NCBI GenBank assembly: GCA_037044905.1
Contig: JBAOKB010000126.1
Coordinates: forward strand, 372,001 to 436,000
DNA length: 64,000 nucleotides
Direction of reading: 5' to 3'
DNA from: Hortaea werneckii
Taxonomy: Eukaryota > Ascomycota > Dothideomycetes > Mycosphaerellales > Teratosphaeriaceae
A program made the position numbers and the translations under genes. The notes beneath the pieces are model-generated. The model did no database searches. It saw only the letters and a list, made by a program, of their open reading frames with translations, and was not told the DNA's origin. This document shows positions 53,308 to 64,000 of this stretch, piece after piece (position 1 is the first letter of the stretch; each line of letters starts with the position of its first letter).

Positions 53308-56300
53308 TCTACGCTAATCGAACAGTTCAGGATAGCCTTTTAATTGAAGCTTTATGGCTGCGTCCGAGGTGGACACCTCGGTTATTCATGCTTTGAGCAT
53401 CTGAGTACTGGCTATGTGTCCGCTGCGGGTGGCGTGAGGACATCTCTCATTCGTATATGCAGCAGAGCCCACTTTGGGTAAGTCGATCAGAGGTTCCCTT
53501 CCACTTGACTCACGCCGTTTTGGGAAGCAGCGACTGCGCGCTGAGAGGGGACCGAACGAGTCTAGATACAGTGGAACGATTGAACCTCAGGCGAAGTTGT
53601 CCAAGTCGCTGGTTGAGATAGAAGCTGTACTTGCTCAGACGAGTCGCTTGCTCAGACGAGTCCTTATGAGGCCTAGAAATGGTCTTACAACTTAAAGGCA
53701 TCTCCAGTGGTAAGACTTCAGGATCATGAACGGGCTCAATAATCCGTATGTCCAGCGAACATGGATCTGGGGCCAGCTTCTACTCTTCGCCGGAAGATAT
53801 CGGGTGCCCACGATATCATTGTAGCCAAGATGGCAAGAGCTGTTTGAAATGGACATTGCAGGAGTCGATGGAAACCACCTGTAGCCCAGGAAGTAGTGCG
53901 ACATGTGCTGATGACAGGGGAGGTTAGTTTGTCAGAAGTACCCACTGGTGATAGTTGATGATACGGTAATAATACAGTGATACCAGACTGAGTTTGCCTT
54001 GACGGTTGTGACAGTGGGAAATGCTGTGGGATGCAACCGCTAGCGTCGATCGTGTGTGGACAAGTGCCGAAGGCGGTGCCGATGAATGGCATCCTACGGT
54101 CGCTCATTATTGCCATCTAGGTACGATAATTATCAGAGTGGACGGAAACGTGTCATTAGTTCTAGAACGCTCGCTGTGTCTCAGCATCAGGTTATAGAAT
54201 TGACAACGGACGCGAGAGTCAGGTTACCATCTTCTACGAATGCCGGAAGATGCTATCACACCCCCGATGGGGATGAATCTCGAGTCTCGGGCATCTCTGC
54301 AACGGTATGAGATATAGGGAATACCCAATGGACAACGGGCAGCTTGGGCTTCAATGCTCCCCCCAAAGGTCCCAATATCTCCGAACGGGGAAAGTGACGT
54401 GGATCGCCGCTCACAATCCTGCGCTCCTTCCATTTTGAACCATCGGAGACATCTTGAAACAGCGCCAAGCTCGCTTCAGCGGGATGTGATAGGGAGAGAC
54501 GGACGGGCCGTTGAAGCTACGGGTCCACACACGTGCTGCCCCTGCCTCCTAGAATCCTTCTTTCTGTGGAGAGGGGGGAAGCTGCGGCGTGCGTGCCGGG
54601 AGCGCGCCAGCAGGATAAAGGGTGCCGGTTTTATCCCCCTTATCGCCACATGACGGAAGGAGGGAGTCATGATCGGGCTGATGAGCGGATTGTGAAGAAA
54701 AAACGTCTTTGCAGACCCGATGGTCAGGTAAGGTACGGTTGCAAGTCACACGGTGACGACGAGATATCGCCGAAAATCTGTGCATCATCAGCCACCCTCG
54801 AGCCACCCCAACACCGTTCGCACCGCAAGGGTAGGAGCTGTGAGAGGCGAGAGGAAATTTCTCACGTGGAAGAGGAATCCATGGCGCCACGCCAGCTCTC
54901 AGATCACCTGCTTTGTGCGGTTCGTGTACCTGACTAGAAGCCCCCTAGCCTGCTTTGCGGACCGTGCGGCTTCCCCCTCGGATGGGCGACGGACAGGGCA
55001 ATGCCTCCTACAGACGGTCCATGTTTGTGTTGAGCGGACTATCTATATAAATTGTAATCCGTCAGGCCCTCTACAAGGCAAGGTTCGTCAATCCTTATGC
55101 ACGACGCCGATTGTGTCAAGACAGCGATCGCCCGTCGCTTTAGATGCTGCTGTTATGCCTCACATGTGATAGATGGGCGTGGATCAAGCGAAGCATCTGC
55201 TCTCTTCTAGGGCCAAGCAGCAGGCTTTAATCAATCATTAGTTGACGGCCAGCTTGCATGGACAGTCCAGTAGCGTCTCAGACGGCGGCCTTCTAGCACG
55301 CGGAGGGAGGAACAGTCTAGCTTGGCCGGAGGCCGGCTCTCCCTACCTAGGTAATCATTGTTTCCCAGCTCTTTTGCTGCTGGCCGTGCGTGACCGGTAT
55401 CTGCATCCTTTTTATTTCCAGACATTTTCGGGCTGTGAATTTTGCAACGCTTGTTATCCCCGTCTCGTGTGACAGAGTGAACGGAAGGAAAAAAGGGAAA
55501 AATTGCGTGTAAAAAGCGCAAACAAGGTACGCACTGTTTGTCTGGCTGGGAAAGCTACCTGAACCTGCATACAGAGAGGAGAGGGTTAATTGCTCGGGCC
55601 CCCGCTGACACCTGACTCTCTCTATAAGCATCGGGCAAACGTTATTCTCCCTGCCCACCTACTATCCTCGATACGTGGAAACCGTTTTGAGTAGAGTGAA
55701 TTATCATCATCATCAGACCCGGTGTTTGCAAAGAGTCGAACGGCTGGCGGGACAGGTGAGACGTGGATCGGAACGCCTACTGCGTGCCTGACATTGGCCT
55801 GCTTCGAGTGCTGCATTGGGCGATTGAAGCGGTCTAGTAGGAGCGCTAGCTTCGTCTGGTGGCAGAAACCTTCTGCTTCGCGCCCGCACTGTATCCGCCT
55901 TCCGAAATCATCACTCTGGCCGCGGCTAAAGGGTCGACTAGACGCATCTGCGACTGCGAGGAGCTGTTGCAACGCGTGCCATTGTACCGGTCTCCAGCCA
56001 CAGCAACAAGCGAACAGAGGAGACCAAGGAGCAGCTATCCACCCTGACTAGGTTGCACCAGTCCCACCAAGAGGTGCCCCCAAGCCTTTCCAGTCGGGAG
56101 GGCCCTACTTCGAACAGGCGACTCGTCTCGCTGCACGACAGAAAGGTTCGCAGGCCCGCCCGCCTCTCGCCGTGTGGCTACCGAAAGCCTACGCTCCACC
56201 CGGACCAACCGCCAACGGGGTTGGAAGGATCCCAGAGCCCAGAGCCCATCAGCGTTCGCCGTCGTCGCCATCTTCTCTCTTCCTTACTAGGAACGAGAGG

Positions 56301-56325
56301 CTGTTGAATGGCCATTGCCAAAATC
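53308..56325. other. Long gene-poor region before the G-alpha gene
   Basis: 3.0 kb with no supported gene. It contains a 17-bp tandem duplication (CTTGCTCAGACGAGTCS, 53630-53663). The final few hundred bp, with many short frames and a C/G-rich composition, are likely a long 5' leader of the G-alpha gene. Confidence 0.4.
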
Positions 56326-57633
56326 ATGTGTTTCGGAAATGGCAACAAGGAGGATCCCGATACGAAGAAGAGTAAGGAGATTGAGAAGCAGCTGCGCGAG
56401 GACCAGCGGAGGATGCAGAAGGAGGTGAAGCTGCTGCTGTTGGGTAAGGATACATACAAGTCCCGGATACCATTGACTGAGGCGCAATGGCCATGGCTGA
56501 CGCCCTGTAGGTGCCGGAGAGTCGGGCAAATCGACAGTGCTGAAGCAGATGCGACTGATTCACACCAAGGGATTCCAACTGCCCGAGCGGAAACAATGGA
56601 AGGTCACCATCTTCCAGAACCTGCTGCACGCCTTCCAGGTCGTCTTCGGTGCCATGGAAGAGCAGGAGGTAGACTTCGCCGACAGTGGTAACATTGTGCG
56701 TCCTCCCCTCCCAGCTGGTCGCGCGCCATGCCGCCATTGGCTGACATGAATCGCAGCGCTTCGCAGAGATCGTCGCCGCCGACCCGGAAATCGGCCAGGA
56801 TGACCCTATGCCCATGGACTGCCTCAACGCCTTCAAGAGCCTGTGGCGGGACCAAGGCGTGCAGCTCGCGATCAAGAAGGGTAACGAATACGCGCTGCAC
56901 GACAACCTGACCTAGTACGCTCCCTCCACTTCACTGCTAGGCCTGCCCATCTGACCTGCCTCAGCTACTTCGCCGACGTCGACCGTCTGTTCGCGAAAGA
57001 CTACCTCCCCAGCGACCAAGACATCCTGCGTGCCCGCCTCCGCACAACCGGTATCAGCGAGACCATCTTCGACACCGGCAACCTAACCTACCGCATGTTC
57101 GACGTCGGTGGACAGCGATCAGAACGCAAGAAGTGGATTCACGTCTTCGACAACGTACAAGTGGTGCTCTTTTTGGTAGCTATCAGTGGCTACGACCATG
57201 TGCTGGTGGAGGATCGCAATGGCGTAAGCGCGGGAATCACAGCCCGAGGAATGGGATGCGCAAATGCTAATGATCGGTCAAACAGAATCAAATGCACGAG
57301 GCCCTTATGCTTTTCGAGAGCATCGCCAACAGCAAGTACTTCGAAAAGTCGGCGCTGATCCTCTTCTTGAACAAGATTGATCTGTTCCGCGACAAGATCA
57401 CATCTGGCGCTGCACCTATAAGAGAGCACTTCCCCGACTACACCGGTGGCGATACCGATGTTGAGGCTGGCCAGGAGTTCTTCGCACGGAAGTTCAAGAA
57501 CCTCGTCCGCGACCCGGGCAAAGAGGCCTATGTCCACTACACCAACGCTACCGACACCAACCTTCTCGACAAGACGATGAAGAGTGTGCAGGATATGATT
57601 GTGCAGCGAAACCTGCACCAACTCATGCTGTGA
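56326..57633 (+). CDS. Heterotrimeric G-protein alpha subunit
   Basis: GTP-binding signal transducer at the plasma membrane. Five exons: 56326-56443, 56511-56695, 56757-56914, 56965-57223 and 57286-57633; introns of 67, 61, 50 and 62 nt; phases agree, 355 residues. P-loop GAGESGKS (40-47) spans the first junction. Switch I is RARLRTTGI, switch II DVGGQRSERKKW, base-specific FLNKIDLF and TNATDT. The C-terminus is QRNLHQLML, with no pertussis-toxin-type Cys. The start MCFGNGNK lacks Gly2, so it cannot be N-myristoylated; Cys2 could be palmitoylated. An in-frame ATG at 56308 adds six residues. The MCFG start suggests the fungal group II (GNA-2-like) rather than group I; group III is not excluded. 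Confidence 0.94.
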
Positions 57634-58205
57634 GCAACGACCTTCCCGCTATTCTTGCTATGCTTTGTCGACTCGTCACTTTGAAGGCGACCGGACCCCA
57701 AAACCACCACCGCATCCCACCACTTCCCAGTTGGCCTACCTACCTTGCTTGTCAGGTACGGTCTCTGAAAGTCACACCCAAAAACTTTTCCGCACCCACC
57801 TGAAGCGTTCTTTTGAAAACCCACCGCGCAATCGTATGAGAAAAGGCAAAAGGGCATGTTCTGATGGGCACAAACAAAAACAGAATGTCGTAACGATTGA
57901 TCCTTGAAGAGCGATATCCCTTCCCTCTCCTCCCCAGAGGACGCGAGCGAGCCAAGCGAAACGGGCCAAAAAAACACAAGCCGGACACAGACCGGGTGCG
58001 AAAAACGAGAACGGGCAAGGAAAAAGAGAAATAATAGAAAAAAAAGAAAAAAAAAGGGCGGGACGAGTTTTCATATCCTTCCAAACGGGGAACGAGCGAG
58101 CGAGCGAAAGACGTCCTTCGACGAAATTTCAAAAGACTTATCGGCATCTCGAAGATTCAGCGGTCGGTCCATGCATCATCATTTTCTCCTTCTTCTTCGG
58201 GCGCC

Positions 58206-58238
<33 letters not shown>

Positions 58239-59064
58239 GGAGAGAGAGAGAGAGTCGTTTTCCTCCTCTTATCTTTGCAAGAGTCATGTGTGGGAAATTA
58301 GTGGCGACTCTTTTTACTTTTGAGTCTGGCTTCCTTTTTATTTCTCTGCTTCTCCGTTGTCTCCGGGCAATGACTTTCATGGCTTTCCCCCTTTTCTCAC
58401 ACTAGTTTTTAATTATTTACCGGCGGTCGACGGGAGGGCGGGGGAGGTGTGCATGCATCCGTAGAATTTCGAAGAACCAGAGAAGACGCCAGGAAGGAAG
58501 GACGGCTCGTTTGCTCAGTGCCGGGTCGGCGGCGGCGGAGGAGGAGGAGGAGGAGGAAGAAAAGGAAGGGGAGCGGTGGGTTGTTTTATTTTTTCCTTAT
58601 AAACCCGCGTAGAGCATAGTTAGCTCTCCGCGCCCTGGGCATGGGGATTGCGGGCTTCTTTTGTGTAGAGAGAGAATGTGATGAAAGATTAACTTCTGGG
58701 TACCCGGGTTTTTCTTCTTGTCGTTTCGGCTTGTGACGCTGTTCATAAGCCACAGAGCGCCAGGTGATGATGGTGGTGGTGATGATGATGATGATCGGCT
58801 TTCGTTTACGAGAAAGGCAGGGCAGGACGCGGCTTTGCTGGCAACGGTGGACCTTAACTCACGCGCTTCACAGGACGACAAGACGGTTCACGTGTTCCGC
58901 CTTCTCCTCGCCTTCTGCGTACGTGATAGAGAGAAGCTAGCCTCACCGGTATGTGTTTGCAACAATCCGGAAGCTGCAGATGCGAGTTTTTCGCTAACCA
59001 ATACAGCACAATTCAGTCCTTCCTTTCCCGCGACTCCAGTTCGAAATAGAGCTCTACATACATC
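57634..59064. other. Intergenic region with microsatellites and a 5' UTR intron
   Basis: 3' flank of the G-alpha gene and leader of the SET gene. It contains (CAG)10 at 58207-58236 followed by an (AG)n run, a GGC/GGA run at about 58528-58560, and a short GAT run at about 58776-58795. A probable 5' UTR intron lies at 58949-59006 (GTATGT donor, GCTAACC branch, ATACAG end) ahead of the SET start. Confidence 0.6.
58207..58236. repeat. (CAG)10 microsatellite
   Basis: Ten perfect CAG units in non-coding sequence downstream of the G-alpha gene, followed directly by an AG dinucleotide run to about 58254. Confidence 0.9.
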
Positions 59065-60473
59065 ATGGACCACGCATTCCCAGCACGCGACTGGCAGCCC
59101 ACGAAGCCGCCTGAGCCAGGCGAGGAGGACATCTCGCCAAAGCTCCCCGGCCTCATCTCCTTGCTTAATCACCAGACAAGGTGCATCTACGACAAACCTT
59201 ACCAGCCACGATTTTGGTACGATCGCGCGAAAACGCTCACCGCGCTGCGATACCCCGAGCTGGCGGCCGGCGACGCGCAGAAAGCTATCGTGCTCTGCCG
59301 TAGCGCGCTCGAGCGCCTCAGCGAGGACGCCAACACCTGGCGGCTTGGACACGCGGCGGGGTTCTGGATGAGGAGTCGAGCGTCCGCTGACGACGACGAC
59401 GACGATGTGGTGGTGGCAACGCGAGACGATCAGCTGGAACAGCGGCTCGCGAACTTGCAATGCGAAGCCTTCGAGCTGCAGAATCGGAATCTTTATTACT
59501 ACCCCAATTACCTGGAGGGACGTGTCCGGAGCAGTCTGTACCCGTGGATGAGAGAGGAGCATCGCGGTCGGAGCGATGAGTTGATCCGTCGGGTTAATAG
59601 GGAGTTTGCTAGGTCTTCGCGGGGGATGGGGGAAGAGATCAAGGCGTGTAATGGGGTGTCCCCGGATGAGGGAGCGCCATTCTGCGTTCTACGGCGTCAT
59701 GCGTTCGGGAAGGGCACCGGCGATGGACAGGACGGTAGCGATGTCTTAGGCGTCTTCGCAGCGAGAGATATCCCGAAGGGCACCCCCATCCTCGTCGACC
59801 CCAGCGAGACATGGGGTTGTATTGGTCCCGGCAGCAAACGCCGTAGCACTGGCAACCCGCACGACGGACGCGGCTGTACCGACCCCATCCACCCTAACCT
59901 CCCCTCCGAGAACACCTCGCAGGACCTACGCTGGATCCGGGAACGCACCGGCTCCGCGGCCGCCGACGTGCTCCTCCGCTGCCGCTTCCTAATCCACAGC
60001 ATCCGCGACAAAAGCCCACACCCGCTCTCCCACCCACTCATCGCGCGCCTGACCCCAACTTACCGACAAGAGAAAACCAACCTCTTCTCGCTCGACCAGG
60101 ACATCGTAGTGCCCAACGAATGTCTCCAGCAATTCGGCATCGACATCTTCGCCGACGGGGCCTACGATACCTGGGTGCTGTTCACGCTGGCGGCGCGCAT
60201 CGAGAATAATAGCTGGTCAGACCCCGTGCATAAGTGCGTCAGCCCGCTGTTCTCGCTGTTCAATCACAGTTGTGCGCCGAATGTGGATTGGACGATTGGG
60301 AGGGATCATACGACGCTTTGGGTAAGGAGTTCGCGGGAGGTGGCCAGGGGGGAGCAGTTGTTTGTGGTGAGTTGAGTTGCTTCTCTTTGTTGTGGCGGGG
60401 AAGTGGGGTGGGACAGAGCGGCGGTTCTCACGTTCCTTACATGTTTTGTTTTGTTTTTTGTTTTGTTTTTGTT

Positions 60474-60511
<38 letters not shown>

Positions 60512-60831
60512 TTTTTTTTTTTTTTTTTCCCAAGTTCTACATGCCTTGCCATTTCTGACACATCCGGCAGATGTACGATCATTTCTTGCTTGGCCAGCCG
60601 CTGTCTGAACGAAGGAAGAGATTACGGAGATGGCTTGACGCTGATTGTCAGTGTTCCCTGTGTGTACGAGAAGAGAAGGAGGAGGAAAGGCTGCGCGGCG
60701 AAAGGAATAAATGTGACTGTGGCTGCAGTGGCTGCAACGAGGAAGTCCAGACGTCTCTGTGGGATATAGAGCAGAAGCCCATCTTCCCGGAGGACAGCTA
60801 TAGGGTGGAGCACCGTGGGGAGAGGGAGTGA
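59065..60831 (+). CDS. SET-domain protein (SMYD/RubisCO-LSMT-like)
   Basis: Likely protein-lysine methyltransferase. Exon 1 59065-60366, exon 2 60571-60831, phase 0; 520 residues. The 204-nt intron has a GTGAGT donor and CCGGCAG end and carries a C37-T17 homopolymer. An in-frame TAG at 59047 fixes the start. Residues 35-100 look TPR-like (RFWYDRAKTLTALRYPELAAGDAQKA). The SET domain begins near 228 (DVLGVFAARDIPKGTPILV) and includes SPLFSLFNHSCAPNVDW with the catalytic NHSC, then VARGEQLFV. Exon 2 gives the post-SET region: MYDHFLLGQPLSERRKRLRRW, CQCSLC, then CDCGCSGC, a Cys cluster suited to zinc. The target is unknown; histone or non-histone substrates are both possible. Confidence 0.9.
60475..60528 (+). 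repeat. C37-T17 homopolymer pair within an intron
   Basis: C from 60475 to 60511 and T from 60512 to 60528, inside the SET-gene intron and about 30 bp from its branch/acceptor region. Exact length is prone to sequencing error. Confidence 0.85.
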
Positions 60832-61395
60832 GAGGCACCGAATGTTCAAGGAATGGGAGATCAGACAAGGCCGAATAGATTTGAGCTGCTCGTTGCCTGT
60901 TGCACATGCACACATTGAAAGTAGAGAAAGATCAAGATCAAAGAAGAAGGATCATGCAGAAATCAGAAATGAGACAATTACCCCTGTGGTCATTATACGC
61001 TGAATTGCAAGGCCATTATTATTTTGATCTCGAGAGCCTGATCATACCGCATATAGAAACACAAGGACCCATACCTGGTAAATCTATGCTCATGCATCTT
61101 CACAACGCATCGACCCCGAAAGAAACAAAAATGGAAAAGTGAGGCTTAGCGTGGCGCAGCTCTCAGAAGGATTGATGCCCCACCGCAATCATAGCCATCC
61201 TGTATTAAAGCACTTGTTCTGCATTCAGCTACACCTCTCCGTTGAGCGTTTAGAGTACACGACAAAGACAAGCGAGAACATTAGAGCCACAACTCCGGAA
61301 TATTGGTACTCTAGCCGACAAATAAGATAATAACGAGGAAAAATAAAAAAAATAAAAAAAAATAACGAAACGACTCCTCCCAAATCATAAAAGCA
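60832..61395. other. Intergenic region
   Basis: 564 bp between tandem plus-strand genes. No gene seen; an A-rich tract lies just before 61396. Confidence 0.45.
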
Positions 61396-61863
61396 ATGGA
61401 GCAACCACCAGCCTACACCCCACCGCGCTCCATCGAAGGCCTCCGCGCTCAAATCCTCGCCAACGGCAGCCTGCTACGACCCAAGTCCGACCCGCACTCG
61501 TCGGGCAGATCATCCGACGACCACATCGAGCTGGTGGTCGCGAAACTCCCCGCGACCAAATCCTCCGCAACACCAGGCGCCTACTACTTCAACGCGAAGA
61601 CGAACTCGATCCAGCAGCACCCGAGCAGCAGCGGGGCGATCGCAGCCGCCAACGCCTCGGCCACGGGGGCGAACAAGCACTACGCCCTCCTCGTCAAGCG
61701 CACGTACTCGAAGAAGGACGTGGGGATCATCCTGAAGGGCGAACCCCGGGACTCGGTCGAGGAGGCGCTGCAGTGGATCCTGGAGCGCACCGAGACGCAG
61801 ATCCACGAGATGGTGTCGCGGTACGGGCGCACGTCGTTGGGGGATGGGTGTTGTGTGATGTGA
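61396..61863 (+). CDS. Small protein with C-terminal CaaX box
   Basis: Unrecognised 155-residue single-exon protein. It starts MEQPPAYTPPRSIEGLRAQI, with a mixed helical/strand middle (HIELVVAKLPA; YYFNAKTNSIQQHPSSS), an Ala/Ser linker (about 78-93), then KHYALLVKRTYSKKDVGIIL and a helix EEALQWILERTETQIHEMV. It ends GRTSLGDGCCVM. The last four residues CCVM fit a CaaX box (Met at X favours farnesylation), and the neighbouring Cys could be a second lipid site. There are no GTPase motifs, so it is not a Ras-type protein. Strong codon bias supports a real gene. Membrane attachment by prenylation is inferred from the terminus only. Confidence 0.8.
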   Translation: MEQPPAYTPPRSIEGLRAQILANGSLLRPKSDPHSSGRSSDDHIELVVAKLPATKSSATPGAYYFNAKTNSIQQHPSSSGAIAAANASATGANKHYALLVKRTYSKKDVGIILKGEPRDSVEEALQWILERTETQIHEMVSRYGRTSLGDGCCVM

Positions 61864-62718
61864 AAAGGGGGAAAGAAGGAAGGGATTAAAAGAACAAGCT
61901 ACCGGTTCTTCTTTACCACCCTTTCTATCCTTTATCCTTTCTTTGATCTTTCCATATTATCTAGCTGTGAGATCCAAGGCTGAAATCAAAGAGAGCGATT
62001 TGCGAAACGCCCATCTGCATCGACTTGGGGGATAAGGCTGCGTCGGGACGAGAGAGCGCTGAATTTTGATGTGATTCGAAGGGCGGGAACATGAGATCAG
62101 ACACGGATGCGACGTACGGCGTCTTTGATTTTGAGCGAGAAGCAAGAAGATCAGAAGAGGAAAAGAACAGGGGCTGGGCTTGTGAGCGAATCAATCCTCC
62201 CTCTCCCTATGACGATTTGCTGGACAGGTAATGAAGGGGAAATAGCCAAAAGAGAAGCAAGCAACGCAACACAGCTTCCAATAGAGGTTGTCATCAGCAC
62301 ATGCAAGACCTGCGGAAGCATCTCTGCAGTAAAAGGGAAAGAAGGGGAGGGGGGAAGGGAGGGGGAAGAAAGAGAGCAAGAAAGCTTTTGGCATTCATCT
62401 TTAATGACCAATGAAGAGACTCCCACCGTACCGTCCTTCCTTACGCATCCAAATCCCCCCTCCGGCCGACACTTCCCTCTCCCCGGACGCATTACCTATC
62501 CAGACACAAGGTCACAGACGTAACTGAATCCCGACGTTTACCCCACATACTCCCCTCCTTCCGAATTCATGAGGTCCAGGCCATTTCCCTTTTGGCCCCG
62601 TCATAATGCCGCGTTTCCTTTTTTTTTTTTTCCCCCTGAACAAAGGTCCGATGCTTTTTAAGACACTGTATGACAGAGATGACGGCATTGGGATATTCGT
62701 CTGGATGGAGGAAAAGAA

Positions 62719-62763
<45 letters not shown>

Positions 62764-62848
62764 AAAAGAGGAAAGGAAAGAAGAAGGAAAAAAAAAAAAA
62801 AAAAAAAAAGACCACATTAAATTATTTTCCCATCTTTCCCCCCCAAAA
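61864..62848. other. Convergent intergenic region with G40 and A22 runs
   Basis: 3' flanks of the CaaX protein gene (+) and syntaxin gene (-). Frames here are driven by simple sequence (GGGA-rich about 62345-62385 and poly-G/poly-A). No gene is supported. Confidence 0.55.
62722..62761. repeat. G40 homopolymer
   Basis: Forty consecutive G (62722-62761), followed after 26 bp by A22 (62788-62809). It would be read as U22 then C40 in the 3' UTR of the syntaxin transcript. The DNA strand shown is capable of G-quadruplex formation. Confidence 0.85.
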
Positions 62849-63989
62849 TCAAGCAGCCGCAGCCCCCTTCCGCCCAGCCTGCTGCAGCCCAAAATACAGG
62901 CCCAGAATCAACGCCAGAATACAAATAATCGCGATGACGATCCAGAAACACCACCACTTCATCTTGCGAGCGCGCCGCGCGGACGCGATGCCCTTATCCA
63001 GCTGGACGTTGCCGGCCTCGGTATCCTTCTTCACGTTCTCCGTGTGCTGTTCCGTCTGCTGGATGGGCTCGTCCTGGAGTACGACGGCGGTGGCGAGGTC
63101 CTCCATTAGCTGGTTCAGCTGGATCAGTGTCGCTTCGATCTTTTGGATGTCGTTGTGGCGGGCGCGCACGGCGCCGAGGACCGTGTTGGCCGTGGCTGTG
63201 CGGTTGGTTTTGAGCTGTGAGGAGGGGCAGATTGGTTAGTTTGAATGTAACCTCGATAATTTTTTTTGGGGGTGTTGCCTTTCTTTTCAAGACCTTTTTG
63301 GATATGTTGTTCCGTGTTTGATGTCAGAGGATTACGGGAGAACTTACAGCAGTCTGGAACACACCCTCATTACCCCAATCCGCATCAGCAGCCTCCTGGA
63401 CTTCGGAATCCGTCGCCTCCGGGTTGACGATACGGTACTGGCGAGCAATCTGCTCGCGGTAGCGCCTCTCATAGTTGGCCTCCTCGACGCGGTACTCCTG
63501 GAGCTGCTTCTGGAAACTCGTCTTGAGCTGGCCCACCTGCGTGTTCTTGACCTGGTTGTCCTTGCTCCGCACGGCGTCCGTCTCGAGGAACTTGATCTGG
63601 TCCTTGATGCTGGTGTTCAGGACCTGGGTCTGGGTGATCATGGATTCGAGCGATTGGCCGGCGCCGCTGTCCGGGCTGGAGAGGGCGCGCTGGTGCAGTG
63701 AGGCGATCTGCCCCACGTGCGTGGTGAGGGTGCGGATGTCGGCTTTGACGGCCTCGACGCGGGAGAGGAAGTCTTGGTTTGAGAGCACCGAGGGGGCGGG
63801 TTGGACGTATTGTACGTTTTGACCGGGTTGAATGGGTTGGCCGGGGACATGCGGCTGCTGCTGTTGGCCTGGCATTGGCGGTGCTCCGGCGGGGGCGCCT
63901 TGTTGTTGGCTGTAAGTGGAATCGGCGGTTTGTGAGTAGTTCGAAGGCTGGTGCTGCATCTGTGGTGGGGCTCCATAACTTGACTGGGC
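62849..63989 (-). CDS. Plasma-membrane syntaxin, Sso1/2 type (5' end outside window)
   Basis: t-SNARE for exocytosis. Visible exons are 63989-63348 and 63214-62849 with a 133-nt intron (GTAAGT donor, CTAACC branch, CACAG end), phase 0. At 63990 a TTTGCAG acceptor shows that at least one more exon lies beyond the right edge. The visible 335 residues contain a Gln/Pro-rich N-peptide region, an Habc three-helix domain (DFLSRVEAVKADIRTLTTHV to YRVEEANYERRYREQIARQY), the linker ending NEGVFQTALKTNRTATANTV, the SNARE helix (IQKIEATLIQLNQLMEDLA, Gln zero-layer region in VLQDEPIQQTEQ), and a C-terminal membrane anchor WWCFWIVIAIICILALILGL followed by a short exoplasmic tail. Confidence 0.93.
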
Positions 63990-64000
63990 CTGCAAATCAC

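Noticed and set aside
60217..60769. Frames with Pro/Phe or Gly/Lys runs around 60.5 kb
   Set aside because: They translate the C37-T17 intron tract of the SET gene.
62567..63109. Long Pro/Phe- and Gly-rich frames over 62.57-63.1 kb
   Set aside because: Products of the G40/A22 homopolymers and of the antisense of the syntaxin exon.

Overview
This window is nuclear DNA from a filamentous ascomycete (Pezizomycotina). The evidence is short spliceosomal introns (about 43-130 nt, usually GTRNGT donors, a CTRAC-type branch site and a YAG end), fungal-type families (ADGF-type deaminase, DUF3431, Sso-type syntaxin, EF-hand NADPH oxidase, a fungal-specific C2H2 factor, fungal SAM35) and loose gene spacing. 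The flavour is Dothideomycete-like, but the sequence alone does not fix class or genus. I see no rRNA, tRNA, CRISPR array, plasmid, phage or intact transposon. Most gene models below were rebuilt by hand by joining exons whose reading phases agree.

Layout. 0-5.3 kb: a partial unknown gene (-), a 5-copy minisatellite touching the stop codon of a Cys-rich protein with MGYGMP-type heptads (-), then a small GPI-anchored six-cysteine secreted protein (-). 5.3-7.9 kb: no convincing gene, but a triplicated 102-bp repeat. 7.9-11.8 kb: PSD2-type phosphatidylserine decarboxylase (+). 12.4-13.5 kb: SAM35 (-). 13.9-16.4 kb: a long disordered protein whose frame is continuous through two TAG codons (-). 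16.5-19.9 kb: a DUF202 membrane protein and a single-pass surface protein (-). 20.2-22.1 kb: ADGF/ADA2-type deaminase (-). 23.4-24.8 kb: a four-TM unknown protein (+).

25.1-28.1 kb: glutathione peroxidase (-) head-to-head with a FAD monooxygenase (+). 29.3-31.7 kb: C2H2 transcription factor (-), with a 2.4-kb gene-poor stretch upstream. 34.1-36.1 kb: DHA1-type MFS exporter (-). 36.8-37.4 kb: ribosomal protein eL22 (-). 38.8-39.6 kb: an LRAT/PPPDE-like papain-fold protein (+). 39.9-46.2 kb: a Dal5-type permease (-) head-to-head with ATP-dependent 5-oxoprolinase (+). 47.0-49.4 kb: NmrA/SDR protein (+) facing a DUF3431 membrane protein (-). 51.1-53.3 kb: EF-hand NADPH oxidase (+). 56.3-57.6 kb: G-alpha subunit (+). 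59.1-60.8 kb: SET protein (+). 61.4-61.9 kb: a small protein ending in a CaaX box (+). 62.8-64 kb: Sso-type syntaxin, cut by the window edge (-).

How they fit together. Most genes are ordinary housekeeping (lipid synthesis, mitochondrial protein assembly, translation, secretion, G-protein signalling) and are not organised as a biosynthetic cluster. Two divergent pairs are suggestive: the permease with 5-oxoprolinase (possible uptake plus hydrolysis of a pyroglutamate-like substrate) and the peroxidase with the monooxygenase. The most unusual features are the twin-TAG frame at 14-16 kb, very long homopolymers in non-coding parts of genes (C37-T17 in the SET intron, G40 beyond the syntaxin stop, T25 in the PSD2 intron), and the several independent tandem repeats.
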